64,000 bases of DNA from JAFLCM01 sp046154665 (GTDB lineage Bacteria; Planctomycetota; Phycisphaerae; Phycisphaerales; UBA1924), in NCBI GenBank assembly GCA_046154665.1, contig JBJXFG010000102.1, positions 83,840 to 147,839 on the forward strand. Reading direction: 5' to 3'. Below, in pieces: positions 1-9,150 of this stretch. Under the pieces are notes generated by a model. It saw only the letters and a list, made by a program, of their open reading frames with translations, made no database searches and was not told the origin of the DNA. A program made the position numbers and the translations under genes. Every line of letters starts with the position of its first letter. Positions within the stretch are counted from its first letter, which is position 1.

Positions 1-207
1 TGCTCACCTGGCTTGAGCGCGGTGCGGACGCTCGCGGCCGCGTCGCATTGGGCCAGACGCGCGCTCATCCGCCACTTCGACCCTTGCGGCTCGGCGACCG
101 CTTCTCATGTCGTACGCTTCTCAAGAAGGCTCCGAGTCGCCCGACCATCAAACGTGCGTGATCGTGGCGGCGAGCATCTGGCACCGCGAACGGCCCGAAC
201 CTCCCGA

Positions 208-306
208 TCAGCACATCGCCGCGAACACGAGCAGCGTGAACAGCACGATGCGCCGGTGGTGCTCGTTGATGGAGACGACGGTTTGTGCCGCGCGGTACAG
301 CGCCAT
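208..306 (-). CDS. possible small membrane protein (32 aa)
   Basis: A short ATG-started frame of 32 codons reads out a polar N-terminus followed by a hydrophobic stretch (IVLFTLLVFAAMC) that could be one membrane segment, ending at TGA. It lies divergent to the secreted protein that starts near 477. There is no clear ribosome binding site and no family was recognised, so this may be chance. The rest of 1-335 shows no other convincing gene. Confidence 0.2.
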   Translation of the reverse strand: MALYRAAQTVVSINEHHRRIVLFTLLVFAAMC

Positions 307-476
307 AGGGTTTGACCTGCTCTTGAGATGGACCGATGCCGACACGATACCCGAGTTCAAAGTCCGTGCCAGACCTTTCCCGGGACACGCCCGCAGGCGG
401 CGTCCCGCGTTTCGAAAGCGAAAACGCGGTACTGAGGTCCGAGAACGCCCGGTTCGCTAGTGCGGCACCGTGTGGC

Positions 477-2489
477 GTGTTGCCCCGACGCCACACGCCA
501 CGTGGCGTGAGCGCAGCGCTCGGGCTCCTTGCGGCGGCCACGGCGGGCGTTTTTCCGGTCCAGGGTGTCGCGCGGCAGAGCGACCCGCTCGGGCCTTCTC
601 AGCCTGAGACACCGATCGTCGCGCCCGTTGCTCCGGCACCCGAGCCGGGAATCACCCGCCTGCCCGAAGCCGCCAAGTGCCTTGAGGCCTTCCGCGCGGT
701 GGACGGATGGGTTCGCGCGTGGAGAGCGCCCGACGACGCCGCGATGATCGATCCTGAGAACACCGCCGGCGTGTGTGTGACGCTGCGCCTGTCGGGCGCG
801 GCGGGCCGCACGCTCGCGCGCGCATCGGTCTGGGCCGACGATGAATCACGCGGCCAAACGCTGTGGCGTGCCACCCGCGCCGCCCTCGCCGAGGCCGAAC
901 CGAAACTCAAGCTGCCCGAGGACGCGACGCGCGAAGCCCAGCGTCTGGCGATCGCCGAGCGCGTGCAGATCGACGTGCAGTTTGCCGGCACACCGGTGCC
1001 GATCGCCGCCGACACACTCGACGCCGCGGCGGCGCAGCTGAATCCCGGTCGTGACGGCGTGCTGGCCCGCGTGCGCGGCGCGGGCGACGATTCGAAGGAC
1101 GCGTTCAGCGCGGTGTTCCCCGCGTCGATGCTCTCGATGGGCCTCACGCCGGGACGGGGGCTGAGCGTGGCGTTGGGCCAGCTCAAGCTGCCGCCGGTCG
1201 CGCTCTCGGAACTCCGCGAGAAATCCGGCGTCGAGGTCTACCGCTTCGAGGCACGCCACGCCGCCCAGGTCAAACCCGGAGAGCCGCCCGAACTGCTGTA
1301 CCGCGGCGGGGCGCTGGTGCCGATGCAGGCGGTGAGCTCGCAGGGGCTGCGCGACTTCGCCGCCGCGATGGCCGACCACATCAGCACCCACCTGTGGCGC
1401 GGCCCCGGCGCGTACGGGCTGCGCGGGAACTACAACCCGCTCACCGACACCTACAACCCCGCGGTGGCGACGCCGCGCGAGCAGGCCGTCGCGGCGCTGG
1501 CGCTGCTGCGCTTCGCACGCACGCCGGGCATCGTCGGCGACAGCGCCGCCCGCGCCCGCGAGACCGCCTTCGCCGTGCTCGCGTCGTTCCCCGACCGCGC
1601 CGAGGGCGAAGAAGACCCGCTCGCACCGGTCAGCGCCGCGGCGTGGCTGCTCGCGTCCACCGAAGCGGCCATGTGCGGGATGCAGCCCCCGATGGACGCC
1701 GCCGCGGCGGAAGTCGAGCGCAAGCGCGTCGCCTTCCGCGAGGCGGCGCTCAAGGCGCTTCGCGCCCAGGTCAAGCTCGAACCCGGCGCGGACCCCGCGC
1801 TCGACCGAGTCACATGGACGCCCGCCCAGGGCGCGCCCCCGATTTCTCCCGGCGAAAAGGCGCTGCTCGCGCATGCGCTGGTGCGCGTCAGCGGCGAAGA
1901 CGAAGCGGCGCGCCGGCTCGCCCGCGCGTGCGTACGCGATCTGTTCCGCTCGACCGAGCCCGGCGCGCTGGTGGGCCTGATGCCGTGGCTCGCGTGGGCG
2001 GAACTCGAACTTCTCACCGACCCGAATGCGCCGGTCCCCTCCGCCGAAGCGCTGCGGCAGTTGCGCACGCTCTGCTGGTCGCGCCAGGTCAGCGCCGCGC
2101 AAGCGGGCGAGAACCCCGATCTCGTCGGCGGAATCGTCTTTGCCGGAGCCGGCGGCGGGGCAGTCTCTGAAGACCCGGCCACCTGGCCCACCTGGCAGAC
2201 CCTCCGCCCGCTCTCAGTGATGGGCACGCTGCTCGCCGACAAGCGTCTCACGACCGACGACGAACTGCAGCGCGAGGTGCTGAGCCTGCTGACCTCGCTG
2301 CGCTTCGTCCGACAACTCGGGGCCGACGAACCCGTCACCCACATGTTCCGCGACCCGTCGCGGGCGCTCGGCGGCGTGCGCCCCGCCGTGTGGGAAAACA
2401 CCGTCTTCCTCGATGCGACCTCGATGGCGTTGCTGACGGTGTCCGAAGCCCTGCGCGGGGCCGAGGCGCGGACAGAACCTCGACCGTGA
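477..2489 (+). CDS. secreted hypothetical protein, about 670 aa
   Basis: No family was recognised. The frame is open from 336, but 360-500 is made of short palindromes typical of intergenic DNA here. A GTG at 477 (alternatives TTG 480, GTG 507) gives a convincing signal peptide: an Arg-rich n-region, then a hydrophobic core (ALGLLAAATAGVF) ending near ARQ. The mature protein is alanine-rich and looks alpha-helical. A block near residue 330 (RGNYNPLTDTYNP) is followed by repeated helical segments, which loosely resembles an alpha/alpha-barrel or squalene-cyclase-like fold, but that is a guess. The last codons (RTEPRP) overlap a copy of the ACAGAACCCCGACCGT repeat seen also at 5028 and 10025, so the C-terminus may have been rewritten by a repeat. 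It is transcribed alone. Confidence 0.6.
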   Translation: MLPRRHTPRGVSAALGLLAAATAGVFPVQGVARQSDPLGPSQPETPIVAPVAPAPEPGITRLPEAAKCLEAFRAVDGWVRAWRAPDDAAMIDPENTAGVCVTLRLSGAAGRTLARASVWADDESRGQTLWRATRAALAEAEPKLKLPEDATREAQRLAIAERVQIDVQFAGTPVPIAADTLDAAAAQLNPGRDGVLARVRGAGDDSKDAFSAVFPASMLSMGLTPGRGLSVALGQLKLPPVALSELREKSGVEVYRFEARHAAQVKPGEPPELLYRGGALVPMQAVSSQGLRDFAAAMADHISTHLWRGPGAYGLRGNYNPLTDTYNPAVATPREQAVAALALLRFARTPGIVGDSAARARETAFAVLASFPDRAEGEEDPLAPVSAAAWLLASTEAAMCGMQPPMDAAAAEVERKRVAFREAALKALRAQVKLEPGADPALDRVTWTPAQGAPPISPGEKALLAHALVRVSGEDEAARRLARACVRDLFRSTEPGALVGLMPWLAWAELELLTDPNAPVPSAEALRQLRTLCWSRQVSAAQAGENPDLVGGIVFAGAGGGAVSEDPATWPTWQTLRPLSVMGTLLADKRLTTDDELQREVLSLLTSLRFVRQLGADEPVTHMFRDPSRALGGVRPAVWENTVFLDATSMALLTVSEALRGAEARTEPRP

Positions 2490-2512
2490 TGGAGTCGGGG
2501 AGGAAGTGTTCG

Positions 2513-2868
2513 AGTGGTCAAGTGGTCAAGTGGTCGAGTGGCCAAGTGGTCGAGTGGTCGAGTGCATTGGTGGGTTGTTGCGTCTTCACGCCGAAGGCGT
2601 GGTCGTCCGTAGCCGGGGGTGGAGGAGGCTTTGCGACGACACCCCCGGTGCGGGCGGTGCGTCGAGAGCAGCCTGAAGGGCTGCTCCTGATCGACCCGGG
2701 GACCAGCCCTTCAGGCTGGCGACGGACACGCGGCCGTCTCCGGGGGTGTCGCTTCGCGACAACCCCCGGCTACGAACGCTCACTCCTTCGGCGTGAAACC
2801 AAACGGACCACGAAGCCACTCCGGCACTCGACCACTCGGCCACTCAACCACTTGACCACTCGACCACT
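2513..2868. repeat. nested 350-bp palindrome with octamer arms
   Basis: The outer left arm (2513-2565) is about six tandem copies of the octamer AGTGGTCR. The outer right arm (2826-2868) is the same octamer inverted (CGACCACT). Inside are a second pair of arms (about 2583-2621 and 2762-2800, sharing TTCACGCCGAAGG and GTAGCCGGGGGT) and a third (about 2668-2684 and 2704-2720, CAGCCTGAAGGGCTG against CAGCCCTTCAGGCTG). A lone copy of the right-arm octamers occurs at 13375-13406. The structure fills most of the 560-bp gap between two plus-strand genes. Function is unknown; it could fold as one long hairpin. Confidence 0.8.
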
Positions 2869-3224
2869 TCTCGCCCCGTCCCCACCGAGGTCCAGCCCAA
2901 CCACACCGTCCGTGTAAAAACCTCGTTCAGATCGCCCCGCCAACGATCCACACCCCGAATTCGATCATCGCACGACTCGACTGAAGCCGATATGCTCCGT
3001 GGACGAACATCTCAGCGGTCCGAGGATCGGGCCGTGCCGCGATTGAGTGATGCGTGCTGGAAGCCCCCGTTCGGAGGCACCATCACGCGAATCGAGAGAG
3101 AACCGCAGGCAAGGAGCGCCTCTTGAAGAGTTCCCCCGCCGTCGCACTCGGGCCTCTGACGCAACCCGTTGGTCCGGCCCAGTCCGCCCCGCACGCCTCC
3201 CAACCAGCCCCCGAAACCATCGGG

Positions 3225-5018
3225 ATGAGGCTGATGCCGGTGGAGCCCAGGGGGGGAGGGGCAGGGCGACGAAACCCCGACGGCAACCTTCAAGCACCCG
3301 ACGCGCCCTCCGCCCCAGCTTCCTCGTCCCCGATTCGGAGCCTTCGAGCCACGCCCGCCCCCACCGGAAAACCCAAGAACACCGCCGCGAGCCGCTCAAA
3401 CCGCAAGTCCGGCGGCAAGCAGGCCCCCGGCGCGCGCACCCTTGAGCTTTCCACCGCCGGGCAGGCCATCAAGACGTACGTGCTTGATACCAACGTGCTG
3501 CTGCACAATCCCAAGAGCTTGTTCGTCTTCCAAGAGAACAACGTCGTCATCCCCTTCACCGTTCTCGAAGAACTCGACAAGTTCAAGGGTGTCAACAGCG
3601 AGATCGGCCGCAACGCCCGCGAGTGCATCCGCTACCTCGACCGCCTCCGCGACGCCGGCGACCTGACCGACGGCGTCAACCTCGGTGCCCTCTCCGAAGA
3701 GCGCGACGGCCGAGTCAACGCCAATCACGACAACGATCAACCCGCCGAAGCCACCTCGAACCATCCCTCCGGCACCCTCCGCGTGGTCATCGCCCACGAG
3801 GACATGCCCCCCGCGCTGACCGAAGACACACCCGACCACCGAATCATCGCCGTGGCGTGGAACCTCCAACTCCGCGGCGAACCGGCGGTCTTCGTGTCCA
3901 AAGACATCAACGCCCGCATCAAGGCCGACGCCCTGGGCATCCGCGCCGAGGACTTCGAGAACCAGAAGGTCAATGTCGACGAGCTCTACGCCGGCTACGT
4001 CACGCTGCACGCCGACGGTGCGCTGATCGACGAGCTCTACTCCGAGCGCATGCTCGCCCTCGACCGTCTCGCCCCGGCGCTCGGCGACGCGCTCCGCGAC
4101 CCCAACGAACCGCACGTCCCAGGCGTCACCGACAACGCCGGCACCAGCGCCGGTTTCGCCTCAGGCGGATCAGCCTCGGAAGACGATTCGGACGGCGTGG
4201 CCGGCAACGGCCTCGACGCCGCCTCGCACATCCAGCCCAACGAGTACGTCGTGCTCATCGACAGCGTCGAGGACGGCCACACCGGTCTGGCGCGCCGCCT
4301 CGCCGACACCAACCACGTCATCCCCGTCACGCAGCCGCGCAAGCCGACCTTCGGCATCATGGCCCGCAACGTCCAGCAGACCATGGCCCTCGACCTGCTG
4401 CTGGATGATGAAGTCCGCATGGTCACGCTCATCGGCGCAGCGGGCACGGGCAAGACCCTGCTCGCGGTGGCCGCCGGCATGGCCAAGGTCTTTACCGACG
4501 GCCGCTACGAGAAGCTGCTCGTCGCTCGGCCCATCATGCCGATGGGCCGCGACATCGGCTTCCTGCCCGGCGACAAGGACGAAAAACTGACGGCGTGGAT
4601 GCAGCCCATCTTCGACAACCTCTCATACCTGCTCAGCACCCGCGGCGCTCCCAACCAGCACGCCGAGAGCCACACCGCCGAGCAGCGCATCCAGAAGTTC
4701 ATCGCCGACGGCCGCTTGGTGCTCGAACCGCTGACCTACATCCGCGGCCGCTCGATCCCCCACCAGTTCATGATCGTCGACGAAGCCCAGAACCTCAGCC
4801 CCCACGAGGTCAAGACCATCGTCTCCCGCGTCGGCGAAGGCACCAAAATCGTCTTCACCGGCGACATCGAACAGATCGACCACCCCTACCTCGACGCCTC
4901 ATCCAACGGCCTGACCTACGCCGTGGAAAAGATGAAGGGCGCCGGCGTAGTCGGGCACGTCACGCTGTCACGGAGCGAGCGGTCGAGTCTGGCGAGCTTG
5001 GCGACCGAGCGGCTGTGA
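3225..5018 (+). CDS. PIN domain-PhoH family ATPase
   Basis: PhoH-like protein of the YlaK type, with an N-terminal PIN nuclease domain fused to a C-terminal PhoH P-loop ATPase; members act in RNA metabolism. The PIN domain opens at about 3478 with YVLDTNVLLHNP, carrying the first acidic metal ligand, and continues through FTVLEELDKFK. The ATPase carries Walker A GAAGTGKT near 4436 and Walker B FMIVDEAQNLSP near 4768. A disordered linker rich in Gly, Ser and Asp (about 4125-4215) separates the two domains. The start is uncertain: the frame is open from 3054, but the first 140 residues are Pro/Arg/Ser-rich and without a recognisable fold, so I use ATG 3225. Neighbours suggest a single-gene unit. 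Confidence 0.88.
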   Translation: MRLMPVEPRGGGAGRRNPDGNLQAPDAPSAPASSSPIRSLRATPAPTGKPKNTAASRSNRKSGGKQAPGARTLELSTAGQAIKTYVLDTNVLLHNPKSLFVFQENNVVIPFTVLEELDKFKGVNSEIGRNARECIRYLDRLRDAGDLTDGVNLGALSEERDGRVNANHDNDQPAEATSNHPSGTLRVVIAHEDMPPALTEDTPDHRIIAVAWNLQLRGEPAVFVSKDINARIKADALGIRAEDFENQKVNVDELYAGYVTLHADGALIDELYSERMLALDRLAPALGDALRDPNEPHVPGVTDNAGTSAGFASGGSASEDDSDGVAGNGLDAASHIQPNEYVVLIDSVEDGHTGLARRLADTNHVIPVTQPRKPTFGIMARNVQQTMALDLLLDDEVRMVTLIGAAGTGKTLLAVAAGMAKVFTDGRYEKLLVARPIMPMGRDIGFLPGDKDEKLTAWMQPIFDNLSYLLSTRGAPNQHAESHTAEQRIQKFIADGRLVLEPLTYIRGRSIPHQFMIVDEAQNLSPHEVKTIVSRVGEGTKIVFTGDIEQIDHPYLDASSNGLTYAVEKMKGAGVVGHVTLSRSERSSLASLATERL

Positions 5019-5027
5019 ACTCAACAG

Positions 5028-5179
5028 AACCCCGACCGTGAGGGAGGGGCCCGGTGATCGGGCCACCACCGTGCCACTGCTGGCTCCGTCTTCGGAGACA
5101 GCAGTGCCAGATGAACGAGAACTGCCCAGAGATAGGAGCTGATATCGGTCCCAAAGCGGACCGCCATCAGTGGCACGCC
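5028..5179. repeat. EPRP repeat plus long palindromic repeat B, copy 1
   Basis: Directly after the PhoH gene lies ACAGAACCCCGACCGTGAGG (5028-5050), which recurs at 2472 and inverted at 10025. A roughly 110-bp element follows (5071-5179), bounded by GTGCCACTGCTGGCTC and CATCAGTGGCAC, with internal dyad GGTCCCAAAGCGGACC. Related copies are at 5927-6036 and, inverted, at 61543-61649. The element sits between convergent genes and may act as a bidirectional terminator. Confidence 0.8.
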
Positions 5180-5180
5180 C

Positions 5181-5816
5181 TCACCGACACCCCGTCCCAA
5201 ACGCCCCAAGAAACACCGTCAAATCCTGCACGTTCACCACCCCGTCCCCATTCAAATCCGGCGGGCACGGGGGCGGCACCACCGGACCTCCTCCCAGTTC
5301 CAGCGTCCAACTCGTGAACGAGCCTGACACCAGGAACGACTGGTCGGCGATCCGCAGCGCCCACGAGCCCTGCGCGTTCTCGCCGAAGTACTTCGCGTCC
5401 AGCGAGATCGTCACGCCGCCCGTGCCCGCAGCCTGGTACGCCCCCGGCGGGATCACCTGCAACCCCGACAGCCCCGCCGCGGCGTTCCACAGCACCGCGC
5501 CCGCATCCGCGAACTGGTACGTCCCGTTGAAGTCCGCGCTGCTGCCGTTGCGGAGATTCACCAGCAGGTTCGTCGGCGTGCTCACCCCCGAGTGCGCCAG
5601 CGTGATGAGCAGGTCACTCGAATAGCCGTGGACGAGGCCGTTGATCGTCACCTTGACCGACTGCACCGGAAACGCGTGCGGCACGACGATCGGCGACAGG
5701 AAGCCGACAAGCTCGTTGTCGGGGATGTTGCCGCCGACGCCGGGGCCGTAGACGGTGGCCGTCGCGGCGGGGGCGGCGAGCAGGGCGAGAACCAGAGCGA
5801 GTGAGGCGTTGCGCAT
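5181..5816 (-). CDS. secreted P-domain-like protein with dockerin-type C-terminus
   Basis: A 211-residue exported protein. ATG at 5816 gives a clean signal peptide (MRNASLALVLALLAAPAATA). Residues 25-175 resemble the proprotein convertase P domain, a jelly-roll beta sandwich found on many secreted bacterial proteins: it shows SVKVTINGLVHGYSSDLLIT followed by later strands ending in SWALRIADQ and FTSWTLEL. The extreme C-terminus holds one dockerin-like calcium repeat (DLNGDGVVNVQDLTVFLGAFG), a sorting or anchoring tail shared by secreted proteins at 14185 and 29826. No catalytic domain is present, so it probably binds or assembles outside the cell. The frame extends upstream to 5948 through repeat DNA, which I exclude. 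Confidence 0.8.
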   Translation of the reverse strand: MRNASLALVLALLAAPAATATVYGPGVGGNIPDNELVGFLSPIVVPHAFPVQSVKVTINGLVHGYSSDLLITLAHSGVSTPTNLLVNLRNGSSADFNGTYQFADAGAVLWNAAAGLSGLQVIPPGAYQAAGTGGVTISLDAKYFGENAQGSWALRIADQSFLVSGSFTSWTLELGGGPVVPPPCPPDLNGDGVVNVQDLTVFLGAFGTGCR

Positions 5817-5926
5817 GCTGTGAACGTACCACGCCGCGGCGGGGTGTCGAGGGGATGAGGTTGTTCCAATCTCGGGCAGGGCGGGGGGGCGGGGGGGCGG
5901 GCGACGCGACCGAGAACCAATTCGTC

Positions 5927-6036
5927 GTGCCAATGCTGGCTCTGTCATGGGGGGCGGAGACAGCAGTGCCGTTGTGCCTCGGCCGTTACTTCATCGGCAG
6001 TGATGTCGGCGAGGACGCCGCCATCAGTGGCACTTC
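5927..6036. repeat. long palindromic repeat B, copy 2
   Basis: A diverged copy of the element at 5071-5179: it begins GTGCCAATGCTGGCTCTGTC, carries GGAGACAGCAGTGCC and ends GCCATCAGTGGCAC. It lies between the divergent secreted-protein and symporter genes, so it cannot be only a terminator. Confidence 0.75.
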
Positions 6037-6068
6037 GCCGAGGCGTCCGGCTCCTCCCCCCGACTGCC

Positions 6069-6148
6069 CAAGCCCCACTGCCCACTCCCCACTCCCGACT
6101 CCCCACTCCCGACTCCCGACTCCCGCCATCCCCCGCTACCTTCCCCCC
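6069..6148 (+). promoter_or_regulatory. pyrimidine-rich leader of the symporter gene
   Basis: About 80 bases that are almost purely C and T in tandem CACTCCCGACTCCC units run directly into the ATG at 6149. There is no purine-rich ribosome binding site. Similar leaders precede the genes starting at 7733, 19615, 22730, 22959 and 52099. Confidence 0.55.
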
Positions 6149-7540
6149 ATGAAGAAGGAGAACCTCCTCACCCTGCTGATCCTCGTCTCACTGGTCGCCG
6201 GCGTGCTCATCGGGCAGTTTGTGCTCCACGATCCGGTGGTGCGGGATTTCGCGGCAAGCCCGCCGGTCGCCGACGCCGCCGGAACAACGCCCACGCTTCA
6301 GAAAGCCCTCGCCGTCGTCGCCGAGCCCTGGCGCACCGTCGGCGATCTCGTCTTCATCAGGCCGCTCCGCGCCTTGGTCATCCCGCTGGTGTTCGTCTCA
6401 GTCCTCTGCGGCGTCACCAGCATCGGCAACCCGCGCCGCCTGGGCATCATCGGCGGAGCCACACTTTCCTATTACCTCGTCACCACGCTGCTGGCCGTCG
6501 TGCTCGGACTCGCGCTGGTGAATCTCATCCAGCCCGGCGCAGGGGTCAGCAGCCAATCACTCGCCAGCGGCGGACAGGCGGCGTTCAGGACCGAAGGCAT
6601 CGAGTCCAAAGTCACCGCCGCCCCCACCACCGTTGGAGGCTCGTTCGTCGCGCTCATCTACGACATCGTGCCCAACAACCTCCTCAAAACCGCGGTGGAC
6701 GGCAACACCCTCGGCGTGATCGTCTTCGCCATGGTCGGCGGCCTGGCTCTAGTGCTCGCAGGGTCCGTCGCCAAACCAGTGATCGACGTGATGGAAGGCA
6801 TCAACGCCGCCCTCATGAAGATCGTGATGTGGGTCATCTGGCTGGCCCCCATCGGCATCCTGTGCCTGGTCGCCGCGAGGGTCGGTGAGGTCGGGCTGGC
6901 GCAGCTCGTCGGTCCGCTCGCCAAATACATGCTGGTGGTGGCGCTGGGGCTGGCGACGCACCTCGTCGTGGTGCTGCCGATCGTGCTCGCCGTGCTGGGA
7001 CGGTGCAATCCGTACAAGTTTTTGTGGGACATGCGCCGCGTGATGATCACGGCGTTCAGCACCAGCAGCAGCAACGCCACACTGCCGGTGACCATCGAAG
7101 AGTGCCAGCGCAACGGCTGCTCGAAGCGCGCCGTGAGCTTCAGCGTCCCGCTGGGCGCGACGGTGAACATGAACGGAACGGCGCTCTACGAAGCCGTCGC
7201 GGTGAGTTTCCTGTTCCAGATGTTCGCCACCGACAACCCGGCGTTCAACCTCGAACTCAGCCAGCAGTTCATCATCCTGGTGACGGCGACGCTCGCCGCG
7301 ATCGGTGCCGCCGGCATCCCAGGGGCCGGACTGGTGACCATGGCGATCGTCATCGGCGCGGTCAACAGCAGCCTGAAGGCGACCATCGGCACCGACGCCC
7401 CCCAGCTCCCGCTGTGGACCATCGGCATCATCATCGGCGTCGACCGAGTCCTCGACATGGGCCGCACCGTCGTCAACGTCATGGGCGACGCGATCGGTGC
7501 CCGCATCATCACCCGCATCGCGCCGGACGATCCTGCCTGA
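6149..7540 (+). CDS. dicarboxylate/amino acid:cation symporter (DAACS/GltP family)
   Basis: A 463-residue inner-membrane transporter of the glutamate/aspartate or C4-dicarboxylate:Na+/H+ symporter family. ATG 6149 gives an N-terminal membrane segment (NLLTLLILVSLVAGVLIGQFV). Family hallmarks follow: FIRPLRALVIPLVF in TM2-3; the serine-rich re-entrant loop HP1 as TAFSTSSSNATLPVT; TM7 as PLGATVNMNGTALYEAVA; and HP2/TM8 as GAAGIPGAGLVTM, ending with VDRVLDMGRTVVNVMGD. The Arg in TM8 that marks acidic amino acid carriers is not obvious to me (MGRT is in the usual stretch), so the substrate (glutamate, aspartate or dicarboxylate) is left open. It stands alone after a C/T-rich leader. Confidence 0.92.
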   Translation: MKKENLLTLLILVSLVAGVLIGQFVLHDPVVRDFAASPPVADAAGTTPTLQKALAVVAEPWRTVGDLVFIRPLRALVIPLVFVSVLCGVTSIGNPRRLGIIGGATLSYYLVTTLLAVVLGLALVNLIQPGAGVSSQSLASGGQAAFRTEGIESKVTAAPTTVGGSFVALIYDIVPNNLLKTAVDGNTLGVIVFAMVGGLALVLAGSVAKPVIDVMEGINAALMKIVMWVIWLAPIGILCLVAARVGEVGLAQLVGPLAKYMLVVALGLATHLVVVLPIVLAVLGRCNPYKFLWDMRRVMITAFSTSSSNATLPVTIEECQRNGCSKRAVSFSVPLGATVNMNGTALYEAVAVSFLFQMFATDNPAFNLELSQQFIILVTATLAAIGAAGIPGAGLVTMAIVIGAVNSSLKATIGTDAPQLPLWTIGIIIGVDRVLDMGRTVVNVMGDAIGARIITRIAPDDPA

Positions 7541-7565
7541 GCATTCACCGACGCGAAGAGAAAGA

Positions 7566-7604
7566 CACTTTCACCGCGGAGATCGCGGAGTTCGCGGAGG
7601 AAGA
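7566..7604. repeat. CGCGGAGATCGCGGAG repeat
   Basis: A short repeat, CACTTTCACCGCGGAGATCGCGGAGTTCGCGGAGG in sense, in the gap after the symporter. Related copies lie at 17600-17628 and, inverted, at 17847-17884. In other frames it reads as TAEIAEFAEE, a word familiar from planctomycete ORFs. Confidence 0.6.
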
Positions 7605-7671
7605 CAAGAGAGAGACAGAGAGAAAGCGAGAGAGACGGCGCGACAGACGCCCCGCGCCGCCGTCCCACTCC

Positions 7672-7732
7672 GTGCCTTCGTGCCTCCGCCCCTCCACACC
7701 TCCGCACCTTCGCCCCTCCGCACCTCCCACAA
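7672..7732 (+). promoter_or_regulatory. pyrimidine-rich leader of the PfkB kinase gene
   Basis: C/T-rich tandem units (CCTTCGTGCCTCCGCCCCT and relatives) end in CCTCCCACAA immediately before ATG 7733. No Shine-Dalgarno sequence is present. The leader at 19568-19614 shares the CCGTGCCTTCGTGCCTC core. Confidence 0.5.
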
Positions 7733-8722
7733 ATGGCCCTCCTCACCATCACCCTCAACCCCACGATCGACCGCGTCGTCGGCGAAGAACTGCCCGACGA
7801 TGGAATCCTCTTCGCCGCGGGCAAGGGCGTGAATGTATCGCGAGCACTGGCGCGGCTGGGCGTGCCCTCCACGGCGATCGTCCTGTGCCCCGACGCGGAC
7901 CACGCGTTCTTCGCCGACGCGCTCGCCAAACTCGGGCCGGGGAAGGTCGAGTTCGTCCCCATCCCGGTCGCCGGTCGCGTGCGGCGGCGCGTCACCGATG
8001 CCATGACCCCAGAAGAGCCCTACTCGCTCCACGAGCCCGAGGAGGACGAGACCGGCGCTTATGAAATCGAGGCCTCGGGAGCGGAGATCACGCAGCTTGG
8101 CGTGCAACTGCTGCGCCAAATGTCCGAGAGCCCTGCTGCAAACCTCGTCGCGTTCTGCGGCTCGCTCCCGCCCGGACTCAACGGCCCGGCGTTCGACGGA
8201 CTGCTCACCGTCGCCATGACCGCCGGGGCCAAAGTCCTCGTCGACTCGCGCGGCGAGGCCGCTCTCGCCGCCGCCCGGAGACCCATCTGGCTTTGGAAGG
8301 GCAACCGGGAGGAGGTCGACGAACTGCCCGAAGACGTCCGACAGCAAGCCGAACTCATCGCCATGACCCTGGGCGTCGGCGTCTCCGTCGGGCTCAACGG
8401 CAAGATGCCGCTTCTCGCCAACGTCTCGCTGCCCCAAACGCATCCCGCGATCGACGACATTGGCTGCGGCGACGCCTGCACCGCCGGGCTTCTGGCTTCG
8501 TGGTCCAAGAACCCCGGCAACCTCGCCCAAATGGCCAAGTGGGGCGTGGCCGCCGGAACCGCCTGCGCCGCCGCGGTCGGGCCGGGCGAGATCGACCCGG
8601 TCCTGTTCAAAAGGTTGGCCGCCTCGGCGCGGGCGTCGACCGCGGACAGCCGCATGCTGATCCGACGCGGCATGCGAGATTTCGAGCGCGAACGGGAAGA
8701 AGAAGGGGAACGCTACCTGTAG
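7733..8722 (+). CDS. PfkB-family sugar kinase, 1-phosphofructokinase-like
   Basis: A 329-residue ribokinase-fold (PfkB) kinase, probably phosphorylating a sugar phosphate such as fructose 1-phosphate or tagatose 6-phosphate with ATP in the cytoplasm. The N-terminus ITLNPTIDRV followed by AAGKGVNVSRALARLG matches the substrate-binding start of the 1-phosphofructokinase/LacC group. The C-terminal PfkB signature is DDIGCGDACTAGLLASW, where the usual GAGD anion hole reads GCGD with Asp as catalytic base. There is a small insertion (about residues 85-120, acidic) in the lid region. No PTS or sugar operon is adjacent, so the substrate cannot be fixed from context. Confidence 0.85.
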   Translation: MALLTITLNPTIDRVVGEELPDDGILFAAGKGVNVSRALARLGVPSTAIVLCPDADHAFFADALAKLGPGKVEFVPIPVAGRVRRRVTDAMTPEEPYSLHEPEEDETGAYEIEASGAEITQLGVQLLRQMSESPAANLVAFCGSLPPGLNGPAFDGLLTVAMTAGAKVLVDSRGEAALAAARRPIWLWKGNREEVDELPEDVRQQAELIAMTLGVGVSVGLNGKMPLLANVSLPQTHPAIDDIGCGDACTAGLLASWSKNPGNLAQMAKWGVAAGTACAAAVGPGEIDPVLFKRLAASARASTADSRMLIRRGMRDFEREREEEGERYL

Positions 8723-9150
8723 GGGTGTTCCACGATTCCTACACCATTCTGGGGGATGCCGCCAGACCCGCTTCCGGGGGCGCATCGGTTCTTTCAGACC
8801 CGATAAACCGAATAAACCAACCGCTATCGCAGGTTCTGCGCTCAAAACACGCGACGCGCGCTCAACCCGCTCGTATGATCCCCGAAGAGGCGAAGGTTCT
8901 CGGCAGCACCTCGCCTCCGCTCGGAGCATCGAACCACACCCCGGTTGATCCACTCGGACTCAACCGGCGTTCCACAAAGTCCAAGCCATCTTGGGGTCGG
9001 CCAGACGGGTGGGTAAGCCCGTTCTCCCTCGGCCTGCGTTCCAAGCCCCTCTCTCGATTCGTGCATCTCGGCCCAACCAACCCGCCCCCAGGGCTGGCCC
9101 GCTGTGTCCCCCGTCGGACCCCCCCCGATTCCTCGGATTCACGATCAGAT
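8723..9150. other. 428-bp gap with no recognised element
   Basis: The frame of the following gene stays open upstream through this gap (an ATG at 8875 is possible). The translation is Pro/Arg/Ser-rich without a recognisable fold, so I read it as non-coding. I see no clear promoter, RNA gene or copy of the repeat families listed here. Confidence 0.4.

Noticed and set aside
1..335. Frames on both strands before the first gene
   Set aside because: Translations are Arg/His-rich and overlap each other; only the 32-codon membrane-like frame was kept, at low confidence.
2513..2565. CRISPR array
   Set aside because: The repeated unit is an 8-bp tandem without unique spacers; no cas gene is near.
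5071..5179. Insertion sequence or MITE with a transposase nearby
   Set aside because: No transposase frame or clear target-site duplication was found. The elements look like REP-type palindromes rather than full transposons, though mobilisation in trans is possible.
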